A stretch of DNA of 64,000 nucleotides from positions 372,001 through 436,000 of the forward strand of contig NZ_RCHJ01000005.1 of assembly GCF_004011805.1 (NCBI RefSeq). The letters are read 5' to 3'. The DNA is from Piscinibacter defluvii. GTDB taxonomy: Bacteria; Pseudomonadota; Gammaproteobacteria; Burkholderiales; Burkholderiaceae_C. A model generated the notes under the pieces. The model worked only from the letters and a program-made list of their open reading frames with translations. It had not been told where the DNA came from and did no database searches. Of the stretch, positions 28,632 to 40,076 are shown piece after piece. Both the position numbers and the translations under genes were made by a program. Numbering within the stretch: the stretch's first letter is position 1; every line of letters starts with the position of its first letter.

Positions 28632-30038
28632 ATGAACGTCATGACCGAGTCGACCCCCGGCGCCGAGTCCGCGCTGTACCGCCGCGTCTGGCGCTGGCAC
28701 TTCTACGCCGGCCTCGTCTGCCTGCCGTTCCTGGTGCTGCTGGCGCTGACCGGCGGGCTGTACCTGTTCAAGGACCCCATCGAGGCCAGGCTGTACGCGC
28801 GCCTGGAGCGTGTCGGTGTGCAGGCGGCACCGGCGCTGGACGCGCAGGCGCTGGTGGCGAAGGCGGTGACGGCGCTGTCGTCCGCGCCGGACTCCGTCGT
28901 GCGCTACGTGGCCCCGGCCGGCCCCGGCCGCAGCGCCGAGGTGGGCTTGCGCCGCGACGGCGGCATCGTCGCCGTCTACCTGGACCCGGCCGACGGCCGC
29001 GTGCTGGGAACGCTGCGCGACGACGAGCGCCTGATGAATGTGGTCAAGCGCATCCACTCGCTGGCCATCGCCGGCGTGGCGGCCAACCACTGGATCGAGG
29101 TCGTTGCGGGCTGGGCCATCGTGCTGGCGGTGTCCGGTGTGTTCCTCTGGTGGCCGCGCGGCCGCCGCGAGGGCGTCGTCACGGTGCGCGCGCGACCGTC
29201 ACGGCGCCTGTGGTGGCGCGACGTGCACGCGGTGACGGGGGTCTTCGCCGCCGCGGCGCTGCTGTTCCTCGCGGTCACCGGACTGCCCTGGTCGGCGTTC
29301 TGGGGCGAGCAGTTCGGGCGCCTCGCGAGCCGCTGGGGCCTGGGCACGCCGGCGTACCTCTGGGGCGGCACGCCGCAGTCGCAGGCACCGCTGGCCGACC
29401 TGGCGGCACTGCCCTGGAGCGCATCGCATGCGCCCTTGCCGTCGTCCGCGGCGCCTCACCACGAGGGCCACGCATCCCCCGCGGCGCCGGAAGCCGTGCC
29501 GGCCCGGATCGAGGCCGCGTCGATCGGGCTGAACCGTGCGCTGCAGCGGCTGGCAGAACTCGGCCTGCCGGCTGGCACGCCGCTGCGCCTGCCGGAGGGG
29601 CCGCGGGGTGTCTACAGCGCGGCGCACTTCCCGGACGACGTGCGCGCCGTGCGGGTGGTGCACCTGGATCGCTACTCGGGCGCCGTGCTCGCCGACATCG
29701 GCTACGCGGACTACGGCGCCCTCGGCAAGGCCACCGAGTGGGGCATCAGCATCCACACCGGGCGACAGTTCGGCGCGATCAACCAGCTGGTGATGCTGGC
29801 AGGCTGCGGCGCCATCGTCGCCCTGGCGGTGTCGGCCGCCGTCATGTGGTGGAAGCGCCGCCCGCAAGGGAGGCTGGCCGCGCCGCCGCGCCGCGACGGC
29901 GACCGCGCGGCGGCGGGCGCCATCGGCGTGGCCGTGCTGCTGGGCCTGCTGTATCCGCTGCTCGGCGCGTCGATGCTCGCAGCCCTCGCCCTCGACCGGC
30001 TGGTGCCGGCGCGCTGGCGCGAGCGCTACGGTCTGTGA
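28632..30038 (+). CDS. PepSY-associated transmembrane protein
   Basis: 468 aa, 9 bp after the TonB receptor and probably co-transcribed. It starts with the family signature WRWHFYAGLVCLPFLVLLALTGGLYLFKDPIEA (about 17-50), then periplasmic PepSY-like domains, further helices at about 155-180 and 203-225, a His-containing loop (SAAPHHEGHASPAAPEA) and two or three C-terminal helices. PepSY_TM proteins next to TonB receptors are thought to act as inner-membrane ferric reductases or siderophore-handling proteins. The last 60 residues resemble a DUF3649/DUF3325-type helix pair. Confidence 0.85.
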   Translation: MNVMTESTPGAESALYRRVWRWHFYAGLVCLPFLVLLALTGGLYLFKDPIEARLYARLERVGVQAAPALDAQALVAKAVTALSSAPDSVVRYVAPAGPGRSAEVGLRRDGGIVAVYLDPADGRVLGTLRDDERLMNVVKRIHSLAIAGVAANHWIEVVAGWAIVLAVSGVFLWWPRGRREGVVTVRARPSRRLWWRDVHAVTGVFAAAALLFLAVTGLPWSAFWGEQFGRLASRWGLGTPAYLWGGTPQSQAPLADLAALPWSASHAPLPSSAAPHHEGHASPAAPEAVPARIEAASIGLNRALQRLAELGLPAGTPLRLPEGPRGVYSAAHFPDDVRAVRVVHLDRYSGAVLADIGYADYGALGKATEWGISIHTGRQFGAINQLVMLAGCGAIVALAVSAAVMWWKRRPQGRLAAPPRRDGDRAAAGAIGVAVLLGLLYPLLGASMLAALALDRLVPARWRERYGL

Positions 30039-30071
30039 TCACGCCGCGTGGTGCCGTCGGGCGATGCGTCT

Positions 30072-30938
30072 TCACGCGCGTTCCCGCTCCCCGACGCCCC
30101 GGCCCGGACTCCGTCCTCCCACCACGATCGCCACCCCGCTCGCGACGATCAGCGCCAGGCCGGCGAGCGCCAGCGCATTCGGCCACACGCCCCACACCAG
30201 CACGCCGGCCACCAGCCCCCAGAGCGCGAAGCTGTAGAAGAACGGCGCCACTGCGGCCGGCCGGCCGACGCGGTAGGCGAGCAGCACACCGGCGTGGCCG
30301 AGCGTGACGAGCAGGCCGGCGGCGCCTAGGTGCGCGAGATGCAGCGCGTCCGGTGCGACCCAGCGTTCGCTCGCCAGGCTCATCGCCGCGGCGCCGGCGG
30401 TGACCATCACGTTGGTGGCCAGCACCATCACCGTCACCGGACAGTCGGCCGGCACCGTGCGGCCGATCAGGTCGCGTGCGGCGATGAGCACGGCCGTGGC
30501 AAAGGCGAGCAGCACCGCGCTGGAGACTCCCGCGGCCGTCGGCTGCGCCACCATCAGCGCGCCGGCGAAGCCGAGCAGCACCAGCGCCATCCGCGTCGCC
30601 CCGACGGGTTCGCGCAGCAGCACGGCGGCCGCGACGATCACCAGCAGCGGCGCGGTCTGCAGGATCGCGATCACGTCGGCGATCGGCATGCGGGCGAGCG
30701 CGACGATGTAGCACAGCACGCTGAAGGTCTCCGCCGCCGCGCGCAGCAGCACGCGGCCGTGCAGGGCGCTCGCGATCATGTGCCCGTCGCCGCGCAGCGC
30801 CACCCACAGCGCGGCCGCCGCGCTGGCCGCGAGCCCGCGCAGGAACAGCACCTCGAACGGCGGCAGCGCCTCGGTGACGAGCTTCATGAACACGTCGCCG
30901 ATCACGAACACGGCCGTGGCCGCCGCCATGGCGGCCAT
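30072..30938 (-). CDS. EamA/DMT-family inner-membrane transporter
   Basis: 288 aa from the ATG at 30938, 32 bp downstream of the thiamine-binding-like gene. Ten hydrophobic helices are seen in two repeats of five, each starting with an EamA motif (FVIGDVFMKLVTEALPPFEVLFLRG; SFALWGLVAGVLVWGVWPNALALAG). EamA proteins export amino acids, metabolites or nucleotide sugars; the substrate here is not evident. It ends in a basic tail and faces the PepSY gene convergently across a 33-bp gap. Confidence 0.85.
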   Translation of the reverse strand: MAAMAAATAVFVIGDVFMKLVTEALPPFEVLFLRGLAASAAAALWVALRGDGHMIASALHGRVLLRAAAETFSVLCYIVALARMPIADVIAILQTAPLLVIVAAAVLLREPVGATRMALVLLGFAGALMVAQPTAAGVSSAVLLAFATAVLIAARDLIGRTVPADCPVTVMVLATNVMVTAGAAAMSLASERWVAPDALHLAHLGAAGLLVTLGHAGVLLAYRVGRPAAVAPFFYSFALWGLVAGVLVWGVWPNALALAGLALIVASGVAIVVGGRSPGRGVGERERA

Positions 30939-30970
30939 GCCCAGCGCGTCGGACGGCCGGCCCGCGGCGC

Positions 30971-31282
30971 TCAGGTGCTCAGCCTCCGGCCGAGCACCTG
31001 CTCCACCTTGGCCGTCTTGCCCTGCAGGCGGCCGGCCGGCGCATCGCGCCAGTCGACCTTCAGGTGCACGCCGATGCGGCTGCAGCCGGCCTCGCGCAGC
31101 TTGTCGAAGCAGGCCTTGACGACGCCGAAGGTCTCGTCCCACTCGCCTTCGAGGATGGTGCCCATCGGCGTGAGCTGGTAGGGCAGGCCGCTGCGGTCGA
31201 CGATGTCGATGGCCTGGGCCACCAGGGCGCTGACACTGTCGCCGTCGGCACGCGGCGAGATCTGGAATTCGAGCAGGACCAT
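30971..31282 (-). CDS. MTH1187/YkoF-type thiamine-binding-like protein
   Basis: 103 aa, single small ferredoxin-like domain. Landmarks: VLLEFQISPRADGDSVSALVAQAIDIVDRSG, YQLTPMGTILEGEWDE and GVHLKVDWR, which fit the MTH1187 family; related YkoF proteins bind thiamine or hydroxymethylpyrimidine. The ATG at 31282 has GAGGAA about 8 nt upstream. The EamA transporter lies directly downstream and could share the transcript; together they might handle a thiamine-related compound, but that is only suggested by proximity. Confidence 0.85.
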   Translation of the reverse strand: MVLLEFQISPRADGDSVSALVAQAIDIVDRSGLPYQLTPMGTILEGEWDETFGVVKACFDKLREAGCSRIGVHLKVDWRDAPAGRLQGKTAKVEQVLGRRLST

Positions 31283-31363
31283 GGCGTGGGTTCCTCGTCG
31301 GCCGCCGGGCGGACCGGGGTCGCGAGAATAACGCTGCGCCGCCGCCGGCCCGCCAGCGGCTCT

Positions 31364-31440
31364 CAAGCAACTGTGGCTTCGCCACCTTGCTTGAACCCCC
31401 GCGGGGGGCGGGCTGGGCGCAGCCCGGCCCTGGGGGGCGC
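31364..31440. repeat. Hairpin-rich intergenic element
   Basis: 31364-31393 forms a long hairpin (CAAGCAA with TTGCTTG, then TGGC-TTC-GCCA). It is followed by a GC-only block with two further stems (CCCCCGCGGGGG and GGGCTGGGCGCAGCCC) that ends exactly at the DUF3455 stop codon. Read on the minus strand the element begins TGAGCGCC, like the element at 51607. It resembles dispersed palindromic intergenic elements of Burkholderiales genomes and may also act as a terminator for the DUF3455 gene. Confidence 0.5.
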
Positions 31441-31971
31441 TCAGTAGGCCGACGCGAACAGCACGTACACCGCACGGTAGGGCACGCGCGCCTGCTCGCC
31501 CACGTGGGCCGCGTCGCAGGGCGTGGCGGGGGCGAGGCCGCCGACGGTCTGCAGGCGCTGGATGCTGCGCACGGTGCTGAAGCGTCCCGGCGCGCCGCCC
31601 GGTGTCGCATCCAGCAGCAGCCAGGGGATGGCCTGCGGGTCGGGGCCGGGGTCGCGGGCGCGCAGCTTCCCGGTCAGACGGCTGCCGTCGGCGGCCTGCC
31701 AGGTCGGGCCGGCGAAATGGGTGCCGAGCGTGCGGCCGTGTGCGTCGGTCAGGTCGGCCTCCGGGGCCTTGAAGCTCCAGGCGTGGCCGCCGCCGGCGCT
31801 GGCGGTGCATTCGTAGATCTGCACGCCACGCGCGTTCAGCACCTCGGTGGCGCGCTGGTCGGCGGGCGGCTGCAGCGCCGCGGGCGCAGCCGGGGGCAGG
31901 GGCATGCTGGTGCAGGCGGCCGCGAGCAGGAAAGGCATGGTGGCCAGCAGGCGCGGGAAGGGCAGGGGCAT
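31441..31971 (-). CDS. DUF3455 lipoprotein-like secreted protein
   Basis: 176 aa from the ATG at 31971, which has GGAG 7 nt upstream (an ATG further upstream at 32070 is only a shadow extension). The signal peptide PRLLATMPFLLAAACTS has a lipobox-like Ala-Ala-Cys. The mature part carries the DUF3455 pattern: GVQIYECTASAGGGHAWSF, GTHFAGPTWQAADGSRLTG, PWLLLDA and VPYRAVYVLF. Function unknown; related proteins are found in bacteria and fungi as secreted single-domain proteins. It is divergent from the second TIR gene. Confidence 0.8.
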   Translation of the reverse strand: MPLPFPRLLATMPFLLAAACTSMPLPPAAPAALQPPADQRATEVLNARGVQIYECTASAGGGHAWSFKAPEADLTDAHGRTLGTHFAGPTWQAADGSRLTGKLRARDPGPDPQAIPWLLLDATPGGAPGRFSTVRSIQRLQTVGGLAPATPCDAAHVGEQARVPYRAVYVLFASAY

Positions 31972-32127
31972 CGGAATCTCCAGGGGTGGCGCGGTCCGCG
32001 GGGGCGGTCCGCCGTGCCCTGGACCACGCACTGCGCCCGCCGCGGCGGACACCGGCGCGCAGCGCGCCACCCCCCGGTTCCGGCGTGGTTCCCCATTTCG
32101 CAGGAGGCTAGGCGGCGCGGCAGCGCC

Positions 32128-32148
32128 TATATCAGCGGGACGAGTCCC
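32128..32148 (+). promoter_or_regulatory. Putative minus-10 and leader palindrome before the second TIR gene
   Basis: TATATC at 32128-32133 could be a minus-10 element (no clear minus-35). It is followed by GGGAC-GA-GTCCC at 32137-32148, a perfect short dyad between the expected transcript start and the ribosome site, where a repressor or RNA stem could act. GCGAGG precedes the ATG at 32166. Confidence 0.35.
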
Positions 32149-32165
32149 GTCCCTGCGAGGTTCCC

Positions 32166-33491
32166 ATGAGCGCCACGTCGCTGTTCGTCAGCCACATCTC
32201 CGAGGAGGCCGAGGTCGCGCGGCTGCTGCGCGAGATGCTGGAGGAGGATTTCCTGCACATGGTGAAGTTCTTCACCTCCTCCGAGATCGGCAGCATCGGC
32301 GCCGGCGAGGAATGGCTCGGCGCGGTGCGCGGCGCGATGGACCAGGCCAGCATCGTGCTCGTGCTGTGCAGCCGCGCCTCGGTGCACCGGCCCTGGGTGC
32401 AGTTCGAGGTCGGCGCGGCGTGGATGAAGGGTGTGCCGATCGTGCCGGTGTGCCACTCGGGCCTGCACGTGACGGACCTGCAGATGCCGCTGTCGCTGCG
32501 CCAGGCGGTCGAGCTCGGCACGCTGGCGGGCCTGGAGCGGCTGTACGCGGCGATCGCCAAGGAGCTCGGCCTGCCGCGCACGCCGCCGGTGCGCGAGGCG
32601 GCGGCGAAGCTCGAGCGCATCGCCGCGGTCGAGCAGCGCTTCCGCAACGCGCGGCTGCAGCAGTTCGAGCGCTTCTTCGACATCGTGATCCCGCCCCCGG
32701 GCCGGCTGGCGGGCGAGCAGATCCCGGACGACGCACGCGTCGAGTCCAACGCCGAGTCGCTCGGCCTGTTCGGCCTGTTCGAGGGCTCGCACTGGACCTG
32801 GCGCGACATCGTGCGCGCGGCGCGCCGCACGCCGGACACGCGCTGGCTGGCGCAGCTGCAGAAGTCGGTCTACCTGGCCAGCAACGACCTGCGCTTCCGG
32901 CCGATGCAGGCGATCTACCACACCGAGGACGGCTCGTACCAGCCGCAGCTGTCGAAGAAGGAGGTGGGCGCGGACGGCGAGAGCCGCTTCCACGTGCACC
33001 TGGTCGACACCGTGGTGCAGCCGCTCGCGGAGGTGGAGAACGACTTCGGCCTGCTCGCCACGCTGCTGCGCCTGGGCCTGCGCTTCCGCTACGAGGTGAT
33101 CGAGAAGTTCCGCAAGCCGGCCACCGGCGTGTCCGCGGCGGCGCCGGTGGACGAGCGCGTGCGGCGCCTGCGCGAGGCCGTCGAGACGATCGAGTACGAC
33201 GCGCTGTCGCGCGGCGCGCAGAACATCGACCGCGACTCGGTCGTCGAGCTGTTCGACGACCCGGCCGACCAGGACGCGATACTCGCCGTGCAGCAGCAGT
33301 GGGACGAAGCGCGTGCGCTGCTGTTCCGCGACGCGCCGCCGCACGATCGCCAGTCGCTGGCGCAGGTGCTGCGCCAGATGCGCGACCTGAACTACCGCTT
33401 CATGACGCTGGGCACGCGGCGCTTCCACGAGATGGTGCGCGAGCACTGGGCGCACGGCGAGCAGCCGGGCGGGCTGGTGCGCGCGGCCTGA
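32166..33491 (+). CDS. TIR-domain protein with uncharacterised C-terminal region
   Basis: 441 aa. N-terminal TIR domain (about 4-140): SLFVSHISEEAEVARLL box 1, the FFTSSEIGSIGAGEEWLGAV region, ASIVLVLCSRASVHRPWV and QFEVGAAWMKG, where Glu81 fits the catalytic NADase glutamate. The remaining about 300 residues include a WTWRDIVRAAR segment and a charged C-terminal half that I cannot assign. No membrane helix. Unlike the other two TIR genes it is not clearly in an operon: it is convergent with a serine/threonine kinase gene 18 bp away and divergent from the DUF3455 gene. A stand-alone TIR effector or signalling enzyme is plausible. Confidence 0.82.
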   Translation: MSATSLFVSHISEEAEVARLLREMLEEDFLHMVKFFTSSEIGSIGAGEEWLGAVRGAMDQASIVLVLCSRASVHRPWVQFEVGAAWMKGVPIVPVCHSGLHVTDLQMPLSLRQAVELGTLAGLERLYAAIAKELGLPRTPPVREAAAKLERIAAVEQRFRNARLQQFERFFDIVIPPPGRLAGEQIPDDARVESNAESLGLFGLFEGSHWTWRDIVRAARRTPDTRWLAQLQKSVYLASNDLRFRPMQAIYHTEDGSYQPQLSKKEVGADGESRFHVHLVDTVVQPLAEVENDFGLLATLLRLGLRFRYEVIEKFRKPATGVSAAAPVDERVRRLREAVETIEYDALSRGAQNIDRDSVVELFDDPADQDAILAVQQQWDEARALLFRDAPPHDRQSLAQVLRQMRDLNYRFMTLGTRRFHEMVREHWAHGEQPGGLVRAA

Positions 33492-33492
33492 C

Positions 33493-33506
33493 GCGCCGCG
33501 CGGCGC
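33493..33506. terminator. GC palindrome between convergent TIR and kinase genes
   Basis: A perfect 14-bp palindrome (GCGCCGCGCGGCGC) fills most of the 18-bp gap between two converging genes. It could work as a bidirectional terminator, although there is no T-run on either side. Confidence 0.35.
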
Positions 33507-33509
33507 CGC

Positions 33510-36200
<2,691 letters not shown>

Positions 36201-36203
36201 GGT

Positions 36204-37505
36204 TCAGCGCCGCATCTGCTGCGGCAGCCAGGTGACGAGTTGCGGGAAGACGACCAGCAGCACCACCATCAGCACCATCAGCAGGAAGAACGGGAACGCC
36301 GCACGGGCGATGGTGCCGATGTCGCGCCGGGTCATGCCCTGCAGCACGAACAGGTTGAAGCCCACCGGCGGCGTGACCTGCGCCATCTCGACCACGATGA
36401 CGATGTAGATGCCGAACCAGAGCGGGTCGATGCCGGCCTTGAGCACCGTCGGCATGATCACGCCCATGGTCAGCACCACCATCGAGATGCCGTCGAGGAA
36501 GCAGCCGAGCAGGATGTAGAAGAGGGTCAGCGCGACCAGCAGCTGCGCCTTCGACAGGCCCAGCGCGGCGATCCACTCCGCCAGGTGGCGCGGCAGCCCG
36601 ATGTAGCCCATGGCCAGCGTCAGGAAGGCGGCGCCGGCGAGGATCAGCGCGATCATGCAGTACAGCCGCGTGCCGCCCATCAGCGACTCGCGGAAGGTGC
36701 TCCAGCTCAGCGAGCCCTGCGCGGCCGACAGCAGCAGCGCGCCCACCACGCCCAGCGCCGCGGCCTCGGTGGCGGTGGCCAGCCCGCCGTAGATCGAGCC
36801 CAGCACCGCGGCGATCAGCAGCACCACCGGGATCAGGTGGCGCGACTCGTGCAGCTTCTGCACGAACGTGAGCCGGGCATCCGGCGGCGGCACCTGCTGC
36901 GGGTGCAGCAGCGCCCACAGCGCGATCCAGCCGGAGAAGATCGCCGCCAGCAGCAGCCCGGGGATCACCCCGGCGATGAACAGCTGCGCGATCGAGACGT
37001 CGGCGCTGACGCCGTAGACGATCATGATGATCGAGGGCGGGATCAGCAGCCCCAGCGTGCCGGCGCCGGCCAGCGAGCCGAGCGCGATCGATTCCGGGTA
37101 GCCGCGCCGTTGCAGCTCGGGCAGGCTCATCTTGCCGATGGTGGCGCAGGTGGCCGCGCTCGAGCCCGAGACCGCCGCGAAGATGGTGCAGCCGGCCACG
37201 TTGACGTGCAGCAGCCGCCCGGGCAGGGCCTGCATCCAGGGCGCCAGGCCGCGGAACATGTCCTGCGAGAGCCGGGTGCGGAACAGGATCTCGCCCATCC
37301 ACACGAACAGCGGCAGCGCGGTCAGCGTCCAGCTCGACGCGGCACCCCAGGTGGTCACCGCCATCGCGTCGCCGGCCGGGCGCGAACTGAACAGCTGCAT
37401 GCCGATCCAGGCCACGCCCGAGAGCGTGAGCCCGATCCACACGCCGCTGCCGAGGATCAGGAACAGCGCCACGACGAGCAGCGCGGCGACAGCGACCTCA
37501 CTCAT
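36204..37505 (-). CDS. TRAP transporter large permease (DctM-type), system 1
   Basis: 433 aa, about 12 membrane helices. DctM landmarks: [78 protein letters not shown] and [16 protein letters not shown] (the last read as [14 protein letters not shown]). It couples sodium to solute uptake together with the small permease and DctP. The ATG at 37505 overlaps the dctQ gene by 8 bp. Closely similar in sequence to the large permease at 44273, so the two systems are recent paralogues. Confidence 0.93.
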   Translation of the reverse strand: MSEVAVAALLVVALFLILGSGVWIGLTLSGVAWIGMQLFSSRPAGDAMAVTTWGAASSWTLTALPLFVWMGEILFRTRLSQDMFRGLAPWMQALPGRLLHVNVAGCTIFAAVSGSSAATCATIGKMSLPELQRRGYPESIALGSLAGAGTLGLLIPPSIIMIVYGVSADVSIAQLFIAGVIPGLLLAAIFSGWIALWALLHPQQVPPPDARLTFVQKLHESRHLIPVVLLIAAVLGSIYGGLATATEAAALGVVGALLLSAAQGSLSWSTFRESLMGGTRLYCMIALILAGAAFLTLAMGYIGLPRHLAEWIAALGLSKAQLLVALTLFYILLGCFLDGISMVVLTMGVIMPTVLKAGIDPLWFGIYIVIVVEMAQVTPPVGFNLFVLQGMTRRDIGTIARAAFPFFLLMVLMVVLLVVFPQLVTWLPQQMRR

Positions 37506-38007
37506 TGCGCAGCGCCTCGGCCGGATCGTCGTTCGCGCGCCGGCCGCGCGCCTCGAGCAGCAGCTCGTCGGCGAAGGCGATCGCGAGCACCACGCTGCCC
37601 AGCGCCATGCTCAGCTGCGGGATCCACAGCGGCGTCGCGTCGCTGGCGGTGGAGACGTCGTGCAGCGTCCACGACATCCAGGCCAGCCGCACGCTGTAGA
37701 CCGCGCCCAGCAGCGCCAGCGCCGTGGCCGCGCCGAGCGCCCAGAGCTCCGCGGCGCGGCGCGCGCGCCCACGCAGGCGGGCCACCAGCAGCGTCACGCG
37801 GATGTGCTCGCCGCGCTTGAGCGTGTGGGCCAGCGCCAGGAAGCCGGCCGCCGCCATCGCGTAGCCGGCATAGGCGTCGATGCCGGGGATGTTGAAGCCG
37901 AGCTGCCGGCCGAGGATGGACAGCAGCACCGCGGCCAGCAGCGCCAGCATCGCCAGCGCGGCCAGCGCCGCGCAGCCGTCGTACAGGGCGTCGAGCGCGC
38001 GGCGCAT
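37498..38007 (-). CDS. TRAP transporter small permease (DctQ-type), system 1
   Basis: 169 aa with four membrane helices. Typical DctQ features: GIDAYAGYAMAAAGFLALAHTLKRGEHIRVTLLVARLR and STASDATPLWIPQLSMALGSVVLAIAFADELL. It starts one base after the dctP stop and overlaps dctM, so the three genes form a tight operon in the order dctP-dctQ-dctM. Confidence 0.9.
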   Translation of the reverse strand: MRRALDALYDGCAALAALAMLALLAAVLLSILGRQLGFNIPGIDAYAGYAMAAAGFLALAHTLKRGEHIRVTLLVARLRGRARRAAELWALGAATALALLGAVYSVRLAWMSWTLHDVSTASDATPLWIPQLSMALGSVVLAIAFADELLLEARGRRANDDPAEALRNE

Positions 38008-38008
38008 C

Positions 38009-38977
38009 TCACATCTTCTTGTAGGCCTCGACCACCGCCGCGCCCTCCGGCCCGGCCTTCTCGAGCCACTCCTTCAGCATGGTGTCGCCGACCTTCTTCA
38101 GGTCCGCCTTCAGCTGCTCGCTGGGCGGCGCGATGGTCATGCCGTTCTTCTTCAGCAGCTCGAGGTACTCGGTGTTCTTGGCCCGGCTGGTGGCCCAGCC
38201 GCGCGCCTCGGCGTCGGCGCCGGCCTTCAGGAGGGCGGCCTGGGTCGGCTTGTCGAGCGCGTCGAAGGCGGCCTTGTTGACGATCACCGCGTTCTTCGGC
38301 AGCCAGGCCTGGGTGTCGACGAAGTACTTGATGTGCTCGTAGGTCTTGGTGTCGTAGCCGGTCGCGCCGCTGCTCATGTAGCTCTCGACCACGCCGGTGG
38401 CCATGGCCTGGCTGAGTTCGGCCGCCTGCACGGTGACCGGCTGCGCGCCCACCAGCTCGGCGATGCGCGCGGTGGCCGGGCTGTAGGCGCGCCACTTCAC
38501 GCCCTTCAGGTCGGCGGCCGCGGCGATCGGCTTCTTGACGAAGATGCCCTGCGGAGGCCAGGCCACGCTGTACAGCAGCAGCATGCCCTGCTCGCCGAGC
38601 TTCTTCTCGAGCGCCGGCTTCTGCGCCTTGTACAGCTTCATCGCCTCGTCGTAGCTGTCGGCCAGGAAGGGCAGGCCGTCGGCACCGAACACCTGCCACT
38701 CGTTCTGGAAGTTGACCAGCAGGATCTCGCCGATCTGCGCCTGGCCGCCCTGCACCGCGCGCTTGATCTCCGGCGCCTTGAAGAGCGAGGCGTTGGCGTG
38801 CACCGTGATCTTCAGCTTGCCGGCGGTGGCCTTGTCGACGTCGGCGGCGAACTGGGACAGGTTCTCGGTGTGGAAGTTGTTGGCCGGGTAGGCGGCCGGC
38901 AAGTCCCACTTGGTCTGCGCGAGGGCGTTGCCGGCCAGGCAGGCGGCGGCGAAGGCGAGGGCGAGCTTCGAATGCAT
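38009..38977 (-). CDS. TRAP transporter DctP-type solute-binding protein, system 1
   Basis: 322 aa. Signal peptide MHSKLALAFAAACLAGNALA; mature protein starts QTKWDLPAAYPANNFHTEN. Family landmarks: LKITVHANASLFKAPEIKRAVQ, GQAQIGEILLVNF, PFLADSYDEA, LKGVKWRAYSPATARIAELVGA (the Arg in this stretch is the usual carboxylate ligand), and AWLPKNAVIVNKAAFDALDK. GGAGA lies 7 nt before the ATG. The LysR gene is transcribed divergently 109 bp away and probably regulates this operon. Substrate unknown, expected to be an organic acid. Confidence 0.92.
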   Translation of the reverse strand: MHSKLALAFAAACLAGNALAQTKWDLPAAYPANNFHTENLSQFAADVDKATAGKLKITVHANASLFKAPEIKRAVQGGQAQIGEILLVNFQNEWQVFGADGLPFLADSYDEAMKLYKAQKPALEKKLGEQGMLLLYSVAWPPQGIFVKKPIAAAADLKGVKWRAYSPATARIAELVGAQPVTVQAAELSQAMATGVVESYMSSGATGYDTKTYEHIKYFVDTQAWLPKNAVIVNKAAFDALDKPTQAALLKAGADAEARGWATSRAKNTEYLELLKKNGMTIAPPSEQLKADLKKVGDTMLKEWLEKAGPEGAAVVEAYKKM

Positions 38978-39086
38978 GGCGTCTCCGGGGGCGGGGAAGG
39001 TCCGAGAATAAGCGCTCGTGCCGGGCCGGCGTGCGAGGGCTTGCCCGGCGCATGCAACGCGCGTGCCGGCAGGAGGAGCCGAGGTC

Positions 39087-40013
39087 GTGAACCTGCGTTT
39101 CGTGGAGGCGTTCTACTGGGTCGCGACGCTGAAGAGCATGTCGCGCGCGGCCGACAAGCTGTGCATCACCCAGTCGGCGATGTCCTCGCGCATCGCCGCG
39201 CTCGAGGAGGAGCTCGGCGCGCTGCTGCTGGAGCGGCGCGACCGCACGCTGCGGCTGACGGTCGCCGGCGCGCGCTTCCTCGACTACGCCGAGCGGCTGC
39301 TCGCGCTGCAGCGCGAGATCAAGGCCGAGATGGGGCCGGCCCGGGCGCGTGCGCTGTCGCTGCGGCTCGGTGCGATCGAGTCGGTGCTGCATTCCTGGCT
39401 GATCGACTGGGTGCAGCACATGCGCGCCACGCAGCCGGGCCTGGAGCTCGAGCTGACGGTGGAGACCACGCCGGTGCTGGTGGAGCAGGTGCGGCGCGGC
39501 ACGCTCGACCTGGCCCTGGCCGCGCTGCCGGCCGCCGGCGACGGGCTGCGCAGCCGCGCGCTGGCGCCGATGGAGATGGTGTTCGTCGGCCACCGCGAGC
39601 GGCACCGGCGGCGCCGCTGGACGCTGGCCGACCTGGCGCAGCACGAGCTGCTGACCTTCCAGCGCGGCTCGCAGCCGCACGTGGCGCTGCTCGACCTGTT
39701 CCGCCGCGCCGGCGTGGCGCCGCCGCGGGTGCACACGATCTCGTCGATCTCGGCGATGGTGCAGCTGGTCGAAGGCGGGGTCGGCATCGCCACGCTGCCG
39801 CGCGCCGCGGTGCAGCGCCTGGCCGAGCGACTGCCGCTGCGCCCGCTGGCCTGCGACGCGCCGCTCACCCCGCTGCCGGTGCACCTGAGCTGGCGCCACG
39901 ATCCGGCCGAGGGCGTGCCGGCGAGCCTGGTCGACGCGGTGCTCGCCTTTGCCGGCGCCGGCGTGAACAAGGTCGCACGACGGGGCCCGCCGCCGGGGCC
40001 GGGAGCCGCCTGA
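39087..40013 (+). CDS. LysR-family transcriptional regulator of the divergent TRAP operon
   Basis: 308 aa. Start at the GTG at 39087, with AGGAGGAG 8 nt upstream; earlier starts would cross the promoter. N-terminal winged helix-turn-helix (LRFVEAFYWVATLKSMSRAADKLCITQSAMSSRIAALEEELGALLLERR), then a periplasmic-binding-like effector domain (about 90-290). LysR regulators normally control the divergent neighbour and respond to its substrate or a product. The shared 109-bp region has an AGAATAAGCGCT stretch with no confident operator. Confidence 0.9.
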   Translation: MNLRFVEAFYWVATLKSMSRAADKLCITQSAMSSRIAALEEELGALLLERRDRTLRLTVAGARFLDYAERLLALQREIKAEMGPARARALSLRLGAIESVLHSWLIDWVQHMRATQPGLELELTVETTPVLVEQVRRGTLDLALAALPAAGDGLRSRALAPMEMVFVGHRERHRRRRWTLADLAQHELLTFQRGSQPHVALLDLFRRAGVAPPRVHTISSISAMVQLVEGGVGIATLPRAAVQRLAERLPLRPLACDAPLTPLPVHLSWRHDPAEGVPASLVDAVLAFAGAGVNKVARRGPPPGPGAA

Positions 40014-40076
40014 GGCCGCGCCGGCCTCAAGATCCGGCGCCCGCAGCCGATCCGGTGGGGGATCCGCGTTGTTTCC

